Shown here piece after piece: positions 51,073 through 61,274 of a DNA stretch of 64,000 nucleotides. The stretch spans positions 1-64,000 of the forward strand of contig NZ_LQPW01000007.1 in assembly GCF_002116635.1 (NCBI RefSeq), written 5' to 3'. The notes under the pieces were generated by a model. That model was given only the letters and a program-made list of their open reading frames with translations. It was not told the origin of the DNA and ran no database searches. Within the stretch, counting starts at the first letter, position 1; each line of letters opens with the position of its first letter. Both the position numbers and the translations under genes were made by a program. Source of the DNA: Mycobacterium szulgai. Lineage in GTDB: Bacteria > Actinomycetota > Actinomycetes > Mycobacteriales > Mycobacteriaceae.

Positions 51073-51147
51073 TCAACAACAGCAACAACAACAGAACGCG
51101 GCGAGGCAGCGCGAGGGGACGTAGCGCGGCTGAACGGCCTGTTGCAT
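51073..51147 (-). CDS. Polycysteine leader peptide 1 (upstream of cysK1 operon)
   Basis: 24-codon ORF starting MQQAVQPRY and ending with six consecutive Cys codons before TGA, plus one earlier Cys. Equivalent to the leaderless polycysteine small ORF known upstream of cysK1 in mycobacteria, which senses charged Cys-tRNA. Transcription probably starts at the ATG itself (see the -10 box at 51155-51160). Confidence 0.85.
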   Translation of the reverse strand: MQQAVQPRYVPSRCLAAFCCCCCC

Positions 51148-51154
51148 GGACCCA

Positions 51155-51160
51155 ACTATA
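51155..51160 (-). promoter_or_regulatory. -10 box for leaderless polycysteine transcript
   Basis: Minus-strand TATAGT ends exactly 7 nt before the ATG at 51147, the spacing expected when the start codon is the first transcribed base. No convincing -35 seen, as is common in mycobacteria. Confidence 0.65.
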
Positions 51161-51343
51161 GGGCATTACCGCAATCTGCCGGTTTGCTCATAGCTGATTT
51201 AAACCATTTGCCCAGGTGTAAGGGGTCGCATACGCTCGGCGCGCGTCGGCAGACGCCGTGTTGCCGGTCTTGTTGCACAATGGCTCTGCCCGACACCCCG
51301 CTTACCACTCGGTATTGACTTCATTACGCATGGAAGGACCTCG

Positions 51344-52291
51344 ATGACCTCGCCTCAAAATGGGCCTCAAAATGGGCCTCAAAACGAGTCACAGGCACTC
51401 GGCGACCTCGCGGCCAGACAGCTTGCCAACGCGACGAAGACCGTTCCGCAGCTGTCGACGATCACCCCGCGGTTCCTGCTGCATTTGCTCAGCTGGGTGC
51501 CGGTCGAGGCCGGTATCTATCGGGTGAACCGCGTGGTCAATCCGGAACAGGTCGCGGTCAAGGCCGAGGCGGGTGCCCTCACTGATGAACCGCTGCCCGA
51601 GACCTACGTCGACTACGAGACCAGCCCGCGCGAGTACACGCTGCGTTCCATCTCGACCCTGCTCGACGTGCACACCCGGGTTTCTGACCTCTACTCCAGC
51701 CCGCACGACCAGATCACCCAGCAGCTGCGGCTGACCATCGAGACGATCAAGGAGCGCCAGGAGTCCGAACTGGTAAACAGCCCCGAATACGGGCTGCTGG
51801 CGCAGGCGACGCCGGAGCAAACCATTCAAACGCTGGGCGGCGCGCCCACACCCGACGACCTCGACGCGTTGATCACCAAGGTCTGGAAGACGCCCAGTTT
51901 CTTCCTGACGCACCCGCTGGGCATCGCGGCTTTCGGCCGCGAGGCGACTTACCGCGGCGTGCCGCCGCCAGTGGTCAACCTCTTCGGCGCTCAATTCATC
52001 ACCTGGCGCGGCATTCCGTTGATCCCGTCGGACAAGGTTCCGGTCGAGGACGGCAAGACGAAGTTCATCCTGGTGCGCACCGGCGAGGAGCGACAGGGCG
52101 TGGTGGGGTTGTTCCAGCCTGGTCTCGTCGGCGAACAGGCACCGGGGTTGTCGGTGCGGTTCACCGGGATCAACAAGTCGGCGATCGCGACCTACCTCGT
52201 CACCCTGTACACGTCCTTGGCTGTCCTCACTGACGACGCGCTTGCCGTGCTCGACGACGTCGCTGTGGACCAGTTCCATGAGTACAAGTGA
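51344..52291 (+). CDS. Family 2A encapsulin shell protein (SrpI / major membrane protein I type)
   Basis: 315 residues from ATG 51344 with GGAAGGAC upstream. The body from LGDLAARQLANATKTVPQL onward matches the family 2A encapsulins, including M. leprae major membrane protein I; HK97-like shell elements follow (YVDYETSPREYTLRSISTLLD, RFTGINKSAIATYLVTLYTSLAVL). Shell proteins assemble into about 25-nm compartments around a cysteine desulfurase. The N-terminal arm carries three PQNG/PQNE units encoded by a 12-bp tandem repeat (51353-51388). Stop overlaps the next start by 14 bp. Divergent from the cysK1 operon. Confidence 0.9.
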   Translation: MTSPQNGPQNGPQNESQALGDLAARQLANATKTVPQLSTITPRFLLHLLSWVPVEAGIYRVNRVVNPEQVAVKAEAGALTDEPLPETYVDYETSPREYTLRSISTLLDVHTRVSDLYSSPHDQITQQLRLTIETIKERQESELVNSPEYGLLAQATPEQTIQTLGGAPTPDDLDALITKVWKTPSFFLTHPLGIAAFGREATYRGVPPPVVNLFGAQFITWRGIPLIPSDKVPVEDGKTKFILVRTGEERQGVVGLFQPGLVGEQAPGLSVRFTGINKSAIATYLVTLYTSLAVLTDDALAVLDDVAVDQFHEYK

Positions 52292-54170
52292 GTACCGGTC
52301 GGTAGACGCCGAAAGCGACCTGCCCGTCAGCGCGGCGGAGCTGGCCGCGCTGGCCGGCCAGCTGTACGCGGCCAGCATCAGGCCGGGGTTGGATAGTCCG
52401 CCACAGACAGCACCGGTCGCGCCGCGGGGCAACGTGCCCGATACGACGGCCGCGACATCGGTTGGACGGACCGCGGCCGGTACCTCCGACCCACTCACAG
52501 CCGGCGTTCCGGCTATCGCCTATTCCGACGTCTACCTGCCAGCGCCGACCTCGCCGGGCCCCGAGCCTGTGCCACCGCAGACGGTGCCGGTGGCGCCGCG
52601 GGGCAACGTGCCGGACACGACGGCGGGTCCGTCGGCAGGCGCGGCAGCCGCCGCGGTGGCCGATCCCTTCGTGCCGCCGGGTGTCGGTGATCTGACCGCT
52701 TTCGCGGTTCCGACGTCGGGCATCGTGCCGACGGCGCCGGGAGTCCTGGCCGGGGCCGGGCCAGGTGGGCCGACGGTTCCAGTGGCGCCGCGTGGTTCGG
52801 CTCCAGGCTGGCTGCCTGGGGCGCCGTCCGTCGGTGATCTCGGCTGGTCTGACGCGCCTGCGATGCCGCCGCACGGTGACGAGGCCTACTACTACTTCCT
52901 GAACAAGCCTGAGCCGGTGCCGCAGTTGCGCGACGATCATGAGGTTTTCGACGTCAACGCGATTCGGGCCGACTTTCCGATCCTGCAGGAGACGGTCAAC
53001 GGCAAACCACTGATCTGGTTCGACAACGCCGCCACCACGCAGAAGCCGCAGGTGGTGATCGACCGGCTGGCCCACTTCTATGCCCACGAGAACTCCAACA
53101 TCCACCGCGCGGCACACGAATTGGCGGCCCGGGCTACCGATGCCTACGAAGAGGCCCGCGAAACGGTGCGGCGGTTCATCGGTGCGTCGAAGGCCGAGCA
53201 GAACATCTTCGTGCGCGGTACCACCGAGGCGATCAATCTCGTGGCGTACGCATGGGGCGGCAAGCATCTGCGCCCGGGCGACGAGATCGTCATCACCCAT
53301 CTCGAACACCACGCCAATATCGTTCCCTGGCAGCTGATTTCGCAGCAGACCGGCGCAGTGCTCAAGGTGGCGCCGGTGGACGAGGCGGGCAACCTGCTGC
53401 TCTCCGAATTCGAGGACCTGCTCGGGCCGAAGACGAAACTGGTTGCCGCGACACAGGTTTCGAATGCGCTGGGTACCGTGACGCCGGTGGGCAAGATCGT
53501 CGAACTGGGACACCGCTACGGCGCGCGAGTGCTGATCGACGGAGCCCAATCGATTCCGCACCTGCCCATAAACGTCGCGGAACTCGGCGTTGATTTCTTT
53601 GTGTTCTCCGGGCACAAGATATACGGCCCCACCGGAATCGGCGTGCTCTACGGGTCTGAGGAGGCCTTGGCCGAGACACCACCCTGGCAGGGGGGCGGCA
53701 ACATGATCGCCGACGTCACCCTGGAGCGGTCGCTTTATCAAGGGCTGCCCAACAAGTTCGAGGCGGGCACCGGCAACATCGCCGACGCCGTCGGACTCGG
53801 CGAGGCGCTGCGCTATGTCGAGCGGGTGGGCATCGAACGCATCGCCGCCTACGAGCACGCGCTACTGGATTACGCAACGCCACGACTGGCCGACATCCCC
53901 GGAGTGCGTCTGGTGGGCACGGCCGACGAAAAGGCCAGTGTGCTGTCATTCGTGCTGGCCGGACACGAGCCGCTAGAGGTGGGCAAGGCGCTCAACGCCG
54001 AAGGTATCGCGGTGCGGGCCGGACACCACTGTGCCCAGCCGATTCTGCGTCGATACGGCCTGGAGGCCACGGTCCGTCCCTCGTTCGCGTTCTATAACAC
54101 CTTTGCCGAGATCGACGTCTTCCTGCGGGCGGTGCGCCGCATCGCCGAGGGTGGCACCAACGTCGGGTAA
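52278..54170 (+). CDS. SufS-type cysteine desulfurase with cargo-loading N-terminal extension
   Basis: 630 residues from ATG 52278, inside the encapsulin gene end, so translation is coupled. Residues 1-220 are low-complexity, Pro/Ala/Gly-rich, with PVAPRG repeated at 46-51, 104-109 and 168-173 (twice continuing as NVPDTTA). From about 225 the class-II cysteine desulfurase domain begins: PLP lysine K447 in SGHKIYGP and catalytic cysteine C585 in AGHHCAQP. It releases sulfur from cysteine as persulfide or elemental sulfur. In family 2A systems the disordered N-terminus targets the enzyme into the encapsulin shell, so this is the expected cargo. Proximity to cysE and cysK1 fits a sulfur-storage or cysteine-turnover role. 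Confidence 0.92.
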   Translation: MSTSEYRSVDAESDLPVSAAELAALAGQLYAASIRPGLDSPPQTAPVAPRGNVPDTTAATSVGRTAAGTSDPLTAGVPAIAYSDVYLPAPTSPGPEPVPPQTVPVAPRGNVPDTTAGPSAGAAAAAVADPFVPPGVGDLTAFAVPTSGIVPTAPGVLAGAGPGGPTVPVAPRGSAPGWLPGAPSVGDLGWSDAPAMPPHGDEAYYYFLNKPEPVPQLRDDHEVFDVNAIRADFPILQETVNGKPLIWFDNAATTQKPQVVIDRLAHFYAHENSNIHRAAHELAARATDAYEEARETVRRFIGASKAEQNIFVRGTTEAINLVAYAWGGKHLRPGDEIVITHLEHHANIVPWQLISQQTGAVLKVAPVDEAGNLLLSEFEDLLGPKTKLVAATQVSNALGTVTPVGKIVELGHRYGARVLIDGAQSIPHLPINVAELGVDFFVFSGHKIYGPTGIGVLYGSEEALAETPPWQGGGNMIADVTLERSLYQGLPNKFEAGTGNIADAVGLGEALRYVERVGIERIAAYEHALLDYATPRLADIPGVRLVGTADEKASVLSFVLAGHEPLEVGKALNAEGIAVRAGHHCAQPILRRYGLEATVRPSFAFYNTFAEIDVFLRAVRRIAEGGTNVG

Positions 54171-54285
54171 TCGACTGCGCGCTTACTGAATCGAGTGTGC
54201 ACGTAGGGATTTGAGTGTGTACTCGCGGCGGGATCTGGGCGATTTATCCGCCCTGGTAACCCACTGAAAGCCTTGAGCACACGGG

Positions 54286-55932
54286 CTAGTCGTACACCGG
54301 TAGCCACATGGTGTCCACGATGGCCTGCTCGACGTCTTCGTGCGTTCTGGTCGCCACCCCGTCGGCGACGGCGGCCCGGTAGACCGCCTCGGCGACGGCC
54401 TTCGAGACAGCACGCAGGTCCTGCACATCCGGTAACAGGGAGTCGCCGGGCCGCGTCGGATTGGCAAGCAGTGCAATGGCTTTGGCCGCTGCCTGCAACA
54501 TGCCCTGGGTGAGCAACCGGGCGCCCGCGACGATGACGCCCAGCCCGATGCCGGGAAACACCAGCACGTTGTTGGCCTGGCCGATGGTATAGGTGGTCTC
54601 GTTGTAGTCGACTGGAGCGACGGGGCTGCCGGTGGCAAGCAGCGCCTTGCCCTTCGACCAGGACAGCACGTCGGTGGGCATGGCCTCCATCCGCGACGTC
54701 GGATTGGACAGCGGGAAGATCATCGGTCGTTCACACGATGCCGTCATCGCCTCGACGACTTCCTGGGTGAACGCGCCGGACACCGCTGAGCAGCCCAGCA
54801 GAACGGTGGGTGAGGCGAGCTTGATGGCATCGAGCAGCCCCACGCGCTGCTCAGCGGCCACGCCCAGCCGGGCGCGGTTCTTCGCGTAGGGAACCTGGAA
54901 GTCGCGCAGGTCTGGCATGTCGTCGAACAGCAGTCCCGGCCGGTCTATCGCCCAGATCTGCGCGGTGGCCTGCTCGGCGGTCGCGCCGTCGGCCACCATG
55001 GCGTCGCGGATCTGATCGGCGACACCGATGCCGGCGGTCCCGGCTCCGAACACAATCACGCGCTGGTCGCGCAACGGAACCCCGGTGGCCTCCGACCCGC
55101 CGTCGACCGCGGCGACCACCACTGCGCCGGTGCCCTGCACATCATCGTTGAACACGCAGTACTGCTGGCCGTACTTCTGCAGGATCATCCGCGCATTGGC
55201 CGGGCCGAAGTCCTCGAAATGCAGCAACGCCCGCGGAAACATCTGATGAGCGGTCTCGATGTAGCGCCTGATGAAGTCTTCGTATTCGGCGCCGCTGCGC
55301 CGCCCGTGCCGATTGCCCAGATAGAACGGGTCCTGCAGCAACTGTTCGTTATCGGTGCCGACGTCCAGGGACACCGCCAGGGTGCGGCGGGGATCGATGC
55401 CCCCGCCGGCGGTGTAGAGCGCCAGTTTGCCGACCGCGATCTGGATGCCGCCCACGCCCCAGTCTCCGATGCCCAGGATCGCTTCGGCGTCGGTGCAGAC
55501 GATCAGGTCGATGTCATCGGGTCCCTGACCGAGGGTTTCGAAGGCCGCGGCGATGTCGTCGGGTTCGTCGATGCTCAGAAACAGGCCGCGCTGGCCACGG
55601 TATTCATCGGAGAAGCGCTGGATCGCCTCGCCGACGGTGGGTGTGTACACGACCGGCATCAGTTCCGGGAGGTGGTCGGTCAGCACCTTGAAATACAGCA
55701 GTTCGTGCCGGTAGTGCAGCTGCTCGAGCAGCAGGTTGCGGCCCAGATCCGTAGCGAGGCTCTGCAATTGGTGCCAGACCCGGTCGGCTTGCTGGTCCAG
55801 GGTGAGCACCGCCGACGGCAGCCGGCCAACCAGGCCCAGTCGTCGCCGCTCCTCGTGGGTGAACCCGACCCCCCGGTTGAGACTTGGCGTGGACAGCGCG
55901 GCCGGGAACCTGGGCACGCAGGCGTCGCTCAT
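54286..55932 (-). CDS. mez: NAD-dependent malic enzyme
   Basis: 548 residues from ATG 55932 (MSDACVPRFP...), GGAG upstream; the same length as Rv2332. Catalytic Tyr region PVVYTPTVGEA, metal-site segment EDFGPANA, Rossmann motif VFGAGTAGIGVAD and the FPLSNPTSRMEA block. Converts malate to pyruvate and CO2, linking the TCA cycle to lipid precursors. Converges on the cysteine desulfurase gene. Confidence 0.95.
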   Translation of the reverse strand: MSDACVPRFPAALSTPSLNRGVGFTHEERRRLGLVGRLPSAVLTLDQQADRVWHQLQSLATDLGRNLLLEQLHYRHELLYFKVLTDHLPELMPVVYTPTVGEAIQRFSDEYRGQRGLFLSIDEPDDIAAAFETLGQGPDDIDLIVCTDAEAILGIGDWGVGGIQIAVGKLALYTAGGGIDPRRTLAVSLDVGTDNEQLLQDPFYLGNRHGRRSGAEYEDFIRRYIETAHQMFPRALLHFEDFGPANARMILQKYGQQYCVFNDDVQGTGAVVVAAVDGGSEATGVPLRDQRVIVFGAGTAGIGVADQIRDAMVADGATAEQATAQIWAIDRPGLLFDDMPDLRDFQVPYAKNRARLGVAAEQRVGLLDAIKLASPTVLLGCSAVSGAFTQEVVEAMTASCERPMIFPLSNPTSRMEAMPTDVLSWSKGKALLATGSPVAPVDYNETTYTIGQANNVLVFPGIGLGVIVAGARLLTQGMLQAAAKAIALLANPTRPGDSLLPDVQDLRAVSKAVAEAVYRAAVADGVATRTHEDVEQAIVDTMWLPVYD

Positions 55933-55963
55933 CACAAACTCCGTCCGTGACTTGGATGTCAAG

Positions 55964-56218
55964 TCACGGTAGCGCCGATTCCGGTGAACGCGCGGCCGCA
56001 ACGTCGCAAACACATGACTGCGGCAGGTCTCGTGACCACCGTCGTAGCTGGGCCCCACGCTTGCGCTTCATGTGCTGTGCGTAGACCTTGTCGCGCTGCT
56101 CGGGCGAGAACGCCAGATCAAGGTTGACCGGCAATCCCGCCCAATCCACCAGGTCGGGTGCCGACGCGTCGTCCCGCTCCCGGCAATGTATGGGGCATAC
56201 AGCGGTCACGGCGTACAT
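55964..56218 (-). pseudogene. Decayed fragment of a flavoreductase C-terminus
   Basis: An 84-codon frame contains LDLAFSPEQRDKVYAQHM and KRGAQLRRW, which align with [18 protein letters not shown] and QRGARLWQW near the C-terminus of the nitrate reductase-flavoreductase encoded just upstream (56322-60473, same strand). The following NADPH-binding part (LYVCGNAD in the intact protein) is replaced by unrelated residues (SCVCDVAAARS). No proper start or domain remains. Best read as a remnant of a partial duplication. Confidence 0.65.
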
Positions 56219-56321
56219 CCGTCCATCGAGTGCGCAATCTCTTGGGTGAATAGTGCGCCGCGGATGTTTCAGGTGCGGACGTGCGATGTTTCCCGTCTAT
56301 TACGGGTGCCTCTAGTAGGCG

Positions 56322-59300
56322 TCAGTAGACGTCACGGTGGTAGCGCTTGTCCGCGCTGAGCGATTGGACGTACGCCGCGGCGTCGTCGGCGTCGAGGTGA
56401 CCGTGTTCGGCCACGATTTCGCAGAGCGCGCGATCGACGTCCTTGGCCATCGGATCGGCGTTGCCGCAGACGTAGAGCTGGGCCCCTTCTTGCAACCATT
56501 GCCACAGCCGGGCCCCGCGTTGGCGCATCAGGTGCTGTACGTACACCTTGTGGTGCTGATCCCGGGAGAATGCGAGATCCAGTTCGGTGAGCAAGCCGTC
56601 AGCGTGCATCGCCTCGATCTCTTCGCGGTAGTAGAAGTCGGTGGCCGCGTGCTGCTCGCCGAAGAACAGCCAGTTGGGTGCGGTGTGGCCGAGCGCGCGC
56701 CGTTCCTGCAGGAAGCCGCGGAAGGGGGCGATCCCGGTTCCCGGTCCGATCATGATCATCGGGGTGTGCGGGTCGCTGGGCACCCGGAAGTTCTTGGACG
56801 TCCTTACATAGACCGCGATCTCATCGCTGGGGGAGCGGTCGGCCAAGTATGTCGAGCACACCCCGCGCCGCGGCACACCCTGAAAGTTGTACCGCACCGG
56901 CGATACGGTCAGGTGCACTTCGCCGGGGTTCTCCTTGGGGCTGGACGAAATCGAATACAACCGCGGCTGAAGCGGTTTGAGCACGTCCAGCCATTCGTCG
57001 ACGGACGCCGCGACCGGTGCCATACCGAGCAGGTCGACCGATTGGCGGCCCCACGACCAATCGGCCAGGGCCGCTTTGTTTTCCGGCTTCATCAGCTCGG
57101 CAAGCTCAGCGGCGGCACCCGCGTGGTGGGTGCGTTGCCGCACGAACCGCAGCAGATCGGGGCTGATGTGGGCGATTTCGAAGCGGTCAGTGAGTGCGGC
57201 GTGTAACGGCATGGAACCGAAGCCGGCGATCTCCACCTCGGCGTGTCCATCCAGTCCGGTCGCCGCCAGCCATTCCTCGACGAACCCGTCGTTGTTGCGC
57301 GGCCACACCCCCAGCGAGTCACCGGCCTCATAGCTCACTGTGCCCTCGGGAACGTGAAACACCAGCTGTCGCACGTCTTTTGCCGACCGGGGGCGGCTCA
57401 GCGTGGTGTTGCGGACCAGGTTGGTCACCAGGGGCCGCTTCTTGGTGTAGGTGGCGATCGAGGGCCGGCTCGGGGCGACGAGCGCGGTGGGCTGCGGCGC
57501 GACCGGGTGGGTCAGCGCGCACCGGACATCGTCGAGCCATTGCGCGGCGGTGTCCGCGTAATCGGGTTCGCAATCGGCGCGGGCGATGATGCGGGTGGCG
57601 CCCAGCTCGGCCAGGCGCTGGTCGAGCTTGCGTCCGTGTCCGCAGAAGTCGTTGTAGTTCGAATCGCCAAGTGCCAGAACGGCATAGCGGGTGTTGGGCA
57701 GCCGCGGAGCGTTCTCGGCGCACAGCGCCCGCCAGAAGCCGGCGCCGTTGTCGGGTGCATCGCCGTCACCGGTGGTGCTGGTGATCAGCAGCAGCTCGCT
57801 CACATTGGGCAGGTCCGTCACCGGGAAGTCGTCCATGCCATGCAACGCGACCGGCAACTGCGCCTCGGCGAGCTTGGCGGCGATGTCGGCGGCAAGCTCT
57901 TCGGCGTTACCGGTCTGGGACGCCCACAACACCACGAGTGGTGTCTGTTGCGTTGTCCCTTCGGTTGTCTCGCCGGCGATCGGCGCAGCCAGCGATGGCG
58001 ACGGCTGAGTGCGGGAGAACATCCCGGCTAGCAGACCGTCCACCCAAAGCCGGGTGTTGGAATCGAACGGGGCACTCAGCGGCAGGGTGGGCACGCCTGA
58101 GTTGTGCCGGCCGACTTCCGAACGCAGCCCGGCGATCACGCCAGCGAGGTAGGCCCGGCCCATCGGACCGAACTGCGGCATGGGTTCGTTGGCCAGCCCG
58201 AGGATTTCGGCCAGCGCGTCGACCTGCGACACGCTGAACTCCTCGGTGTCGGGGGCAGCGTCGGGCACTGCCGGGGCGGGATCAGCGGCGCTGACGACCT
58301 TGGTCATGGTGACCGCGCAGGCCTTGTATTCCGGTTGGCGCGACACCGGGTCGACGGCGTCGTTGGTGACGGCGTTGATCGAGAGGTACTCACCGTACGC
58401 GTCGTTCCAGTGGAAGGGTGCAAAGCAGTTGCCCGGCCGCACCCGGTCGGTGATGACGGCGGGCAGTACGGCGCGGCCGCGACGGGAGGCGATCTCGATG
58501 CGATCGCCCGCACCGATCTGCAGTCGAGCTGCATCGTCGGGATGAATCTCGACGAACGGCCCCGGGTTGAGCTTGTTGAGCTTGGCAACCTTGCCGGTCT
58601 TGGTCAGGGTGTGCCATTGGTGGGGCAGGCGACCGGTGTTGAGCAGGAACGGGTAGTCGGCGTCGGGCATCTCCTGCGGCAACAGGTGCGGGCGGGCGAA
58701 GAACGCCGCGCGTCCCGTCGCGGTGGGGAAAGCCAATCGCGGCACACTGCCGTCGGCACGGACCAACAGAGTTTGGCTGACGCCGTCATTGAGATAGCGG
58801 ATCGGGTTGCGGTCACTGGTGCTCTCCGGCGGGCACGGCCATTGCAGCGGAGTCTGTCGCAGCCGGTCGTAGCTGACGCCGCGCAAGTCGTAACCGGTCT
58901 GGGGGTTCCAGAACCGCTTGATCTCTTCGAACACCTCCTCGGCGGACTCGTACTGGAATGCGGCGGAAAATCCCATCTCGCAGGCGATCCGGGCGATGAT
59001 CTGCCAGTCCGGCAGGGCTTGGCCGACCGGATCGACGGCCTGCTGGAACAGGGTCAGGTTGCGCTCGGAGTTGACCATCACCCCGTCGGATTCCGTCCAC
59101 AGCGCGGCCGGCAACACCACGTCGGCGTACTCGTTGGTCTCGGTCTGCAGGAACGCGTCCTGGGTGATCACCAGCTCGGCCTTCTCCAGGCCGGCCAACA
59201 CAGTCTTGCGATTGGCAACGGTGGCAACGGGATTGGTGCACATGATCCAGCAGGCCTTGATCTCACCGTCGGCCATGCGGGAGAACATGTCGATCACGCC

Positions 59301-60473
59301 GTCGCTGACGTCGGTGCGCAACGAGCCGTGCGGAATGCCCCATTGGTCCTCGACGAATTCGCGGTCCTGCGCCGAGGTCACTGCCCGCTGACCCGGCAAA
59401 CCCGGTCCCATATAACCCATTTCGCGTCCACCCATTGCGTTGGGCTGACCGGTCAGGGAGAACGGGCCGCTGCCCGGCCGGCAGATCGCCCCGGTTGCCA
59501 AGTGCAGGTTGCAGATCGCGTTGGTGTTCCAGGTTCCGTGGGTGCTCTGGTTCACGCCCATCGTCCAGATGCTCATCCAGTTCGCCGATTCGCCGACCCA
59601 GCGCGCCGCCGTGCGGATGTCTTGCTCAGGGATTGCGGTGATTTCGCTGACCCGCTCGGGGGTGAACTGCGCCAGGAAGCTCGGCATCACCTCCCAGCCC
59701 TCGGTGAACTCGGAGATGAACTGCGGGTCCGTTTGCTCATTTTCAACAATCTGCTGTAGCAGCCCGTTCAGCAGGGCCAGATCGGTGCCGGGCGCGATCT
59801 GCAAGAACAGGTCCGCCTTCTCCGCGGTCGCGGTACGGCGGGGGTCGACGACGATCAGTTTGGCGCCGGCTTTGACCCGGTCCATCATCCGCAGGAACAG
59901 AATCGGGTGGCAGTCGGCCATATTGGCGCCGATGACGAAGAAGACATCGGCATGATCGATGTCCTGGTACGAGCCCGGAGGCCCGTCTGCGCCCAGCGAT
60001 AGCTTGTAGCCCGAACTGGCGCCGGCCATGCACAGTCGTGAGTTCGATTCGATCTGGTTGGTGCCGATGAATCCCTTGGCCAACTTATTCGCCAGGTATT
60101 GGGCTTCGATCGACATCTGCCCGGACACATACAGCGCCACAGCATCTGGGCCATGTTCGTCGATGACGGCGCGTAACCGCTTGGCGCATTGGGTGATGGC
60201 GTCGTCGGTCTGAACCGGCTCGAGAGATTGACCGCGGTCGGTCCGCAGATACGCCGACTCGGCGCGGCCGGGTGCCGCCAAAAGATCCGCGGTGGTGTTG
60301 CCCTTGGTGCACAACCGGCCGAAGTTGGCGGGATGACTTTTCTGCCCAACCGAATTGGCGATGTGACGACGGCCGCTTTCGGGATCGGTTGTGATCTGCA
60401 ACACCATTCCGCAGCCCACGCCGCAGTAGGCGCACATCGAGTGCACGGTGTCCGAATCGTGCTTCGCAGTCAC
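56322..60473 (-). CDS. Assimilatory nitrate reductase fused to an NADPH flavoreductase
   Basis: 1383 residues from GTG 60473, preceded by AAGGAGTAG; upstream residues of the open frame are spurious. N-terminal molybdenum oxidoreductase of the NarB/NasA type: [4Fe-4S] ligands in [10 protein letters not shown] and the CTKG Cys, then molybdopterin domains to about 790. A flavodoxin-like domain starts near 843 ([12 protein letters not shown]), followed by FAD and NADPH domains like CysJ ([34 protein letters not shown]). The fusion lets NADPH reduce nitrate to nitrite in one chain. With narK1 nearby it forms a nitrate-assimilation locus; M. tuberculosis keeps narK1 but has no such gene here. Confidence 0.9.
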   Translation of the reverse strand: MTAKHDSDTVHSMCAYCGVGCGMVLQITTDPESGRRHIANSVGQKSHPANFGRLCTKGNTTADLLAAPGRAESAYLRTDRGQSLEPVQTDDAITQCAKRLRAVIDEHGPDAVALYVSGQMSIEAQYLANKLAKGFIGTNQIESNSRLCMAGASSGYKLSLGADGPPGSYQDIDHADVFFVIGANMADCHPILFLRMMDRVKAGAKLIVVDPRRTATAEKADLFLQIAPGTDLALLNGLLQQIVENEQTDPQFISEFTEGWEVMPSFLAQFTPERVSEITAIPEQDIRTAARWVGESANWMSIWTMGVNQSTHGTWNTNAICNLHLATGAICRPGSGPFSLTGQPNAMGGREMGYMGPGLPGQRAVTSAQDREFVEDQWGIPHGSLRTDVSDGVIDMFSRMADGEIKACWIMCTNPVATVANRKTVLAGLEKAELVITQDAFLQTETNEYADVVLPAALWTESDGVMVNSERNLTLFQQAVDPVGQALPDWQIIARIACEMGFSAAFQYESAEEVFEEIKRFWNPQTGYDLRGVSYDRLRQTPLQWPCPPESTSDRNPIRYLNDGVSQTLLVRADGSVPRLAFPTATGRAAFFARPHLLPQEMPDADYPFLLNTGRLPHQWHTLTKTGKVAKLNKLNPGPFVEIHPDDAARLQIGAGDRIEIASRRGRAVLPAVITDRVRPGNCFAPFHWNDAYGEYLSINAVTNDAVDPVSRQPEYKACAVTMTKVVSAADPAPAVPDAAPDTEEFSVSQVDALAEILGLANEPMPQFGPMGRAYLAGVIAGLRSEVGRHNSGVPTLPLSAPFDSNTRLWVDGLLAGMFSRTQPSPSLAAPIAGETTEGTTQQTPLVVLWASQTGNAEELAADIAAKLAEAQLPVALHGMDDFPVTDLPNVSELLLITSTTGDGDAPDNGAGFWRALCAENAPRLPNTRYAVLALGDSNYNDFCGHGRKLDQRLAELGATRIIARADCEPDYADTAAQWLDDVRCALTHPVAPQPTALVAPSRPSIATYTKKRPLVTNLVRNTTLSRPRSAKDVRQLVFHVPEGTVSYEAGDSLGVWPRNNDGFVEEWLAATGLDGHAEVEIAGFGSMPLHAALTDRFEIAHISPDLLRFVRQRTHHAGAAAELAELMKPENKAALADWSWGRQSVDLLGMAPVAASVDEWLDVLKPLQPRLYSISSSPKENPGEVHLTVSPVRYNFQGVPRRGVCSTYLADRSPSDEIAVYVRTSKNFRVPSDPHTPMIMIGPGTGIAPFRGFLQERRALGHTAPNWLFFGEQHAATDFYYREEIEAMHADGLLTELDLAFSRDQHHKVYVQHLMRQRGARLWQWLQEGAQLYVCGNADPMAKDVDRALCEIVAEHGHLDADDAAAYVQSLSADKRYHRDVY

Positions 60474-60774
60474 ACCTACTCCTTTCTCGGCGCGCAACCA
60501 TCTATGCGGTGAATCGTGCGACAGGGATGTTTCAAGACAAGAGAGCCGAGGTTTCAGGCGTTTTACGTACTTCTCGCGGCGGCCCCGGCGCGGCGGTGCG
60601 CCACTGGAAACCGGAGGAAAACAAGTCATCCAGGTCGTCATCGACCAACTGAACTGTGCCCAGATTACCTACGATTCGACCGTCGCCAGGGGCTACACCT
60701 GGGGCTTTGACCAAACCTGGGGGACATTCACAGTCTTCGCCAAGTCCGCTGCGGGCCTTGGTTAAGCTCGCGGC
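60474..60774. other. Intergenic region between nitrate reductase and lppP
   Basis: 300 bp holding the promoters of two divergent genes. The minus strand has AAGGAGTAG just before GTG 60473. No gene or clear operator was recognised. Confidence 0.5.
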
Positions 60775-61266
60775 GTGCCCTGTCGGCTGAGCGCGATCGC
60801 GTTGATGGTGATCCTGGCTGTTGCCGGCTGCGGATCCAAGACGCCGGCACCGCCACCGGCGCAGCCGGATAAGTGCAAGGAATCCGATGGTCCGACGGCT
60901 GAGACAGTGCGCCAGGCCATTGCGGCCGTGCCGATCGAGGTCCCCGGTTCCAGGTGGGTCGAGATAGCTCGGGGACATGCCAAGAAATGCCGCCTGTACT
61001 GGGTACAGATCATCCCGACCATTGCCTCGGAGTCGACTTCCCAGCAGCTGTTGTTCTTCGACCACAACACCCCGCTGGGCTCACCCACCCCTAATCCGAA
61101 GCCCTATACAACGGTGCTCGCACCCGCTGATGACACCGTGACGGTCCAGTACCAGTGGCGCGTTGGCAACGACCAGGAGTGCTGCCCCACCGGCAGGGGC
61201 ACCGTGAAATTTGAAATCGGGTCGGACGGCAAGCTCAAAGCGCTTGGCGCCATACCGCATCAATAG
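60775..61266 (+). CDS. lppP: Lipoprotein LppP
   Basis: 163 residues from GTG 60775. Lipoprotein signal with hydrophobic core AIALMVILAVAGC and lipobox VAGC (Cys 19), then a Pro-rich linker (TPAPPPAQP) and a small secreted domain of the LppP/LprE group (WVQIIPTIASESTSQQLLFFD). Orthologue of Rv2330c by position beside narK1. Anchored to the outer face of the membrane; function unknown. Confidence 0.88.
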   Translation: MPCRLSAIALMVILAVAGCGSKTPAPPPAQPDKCKESDGPTAETVRQAIAAVPIEVPGSRWVEIARGHAKKCRLYWVQIIPTIASESTSQQLLFFDHNTPLGSPTPNPKPYTTVLAPADDTVTVQYQWRVGNDQECCPTGRGTVKFEIGSDGKLKALGAIPHQ

Positions 61267-61274
61267 CCGCCCGC

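Noticed and set aside
57243..58031. Large plus-strand frames within the nitrate reductase gene (e.g. 58104-59759)
   Set aside because: Antisense shadows of a well-conserved 1383-residue protein.
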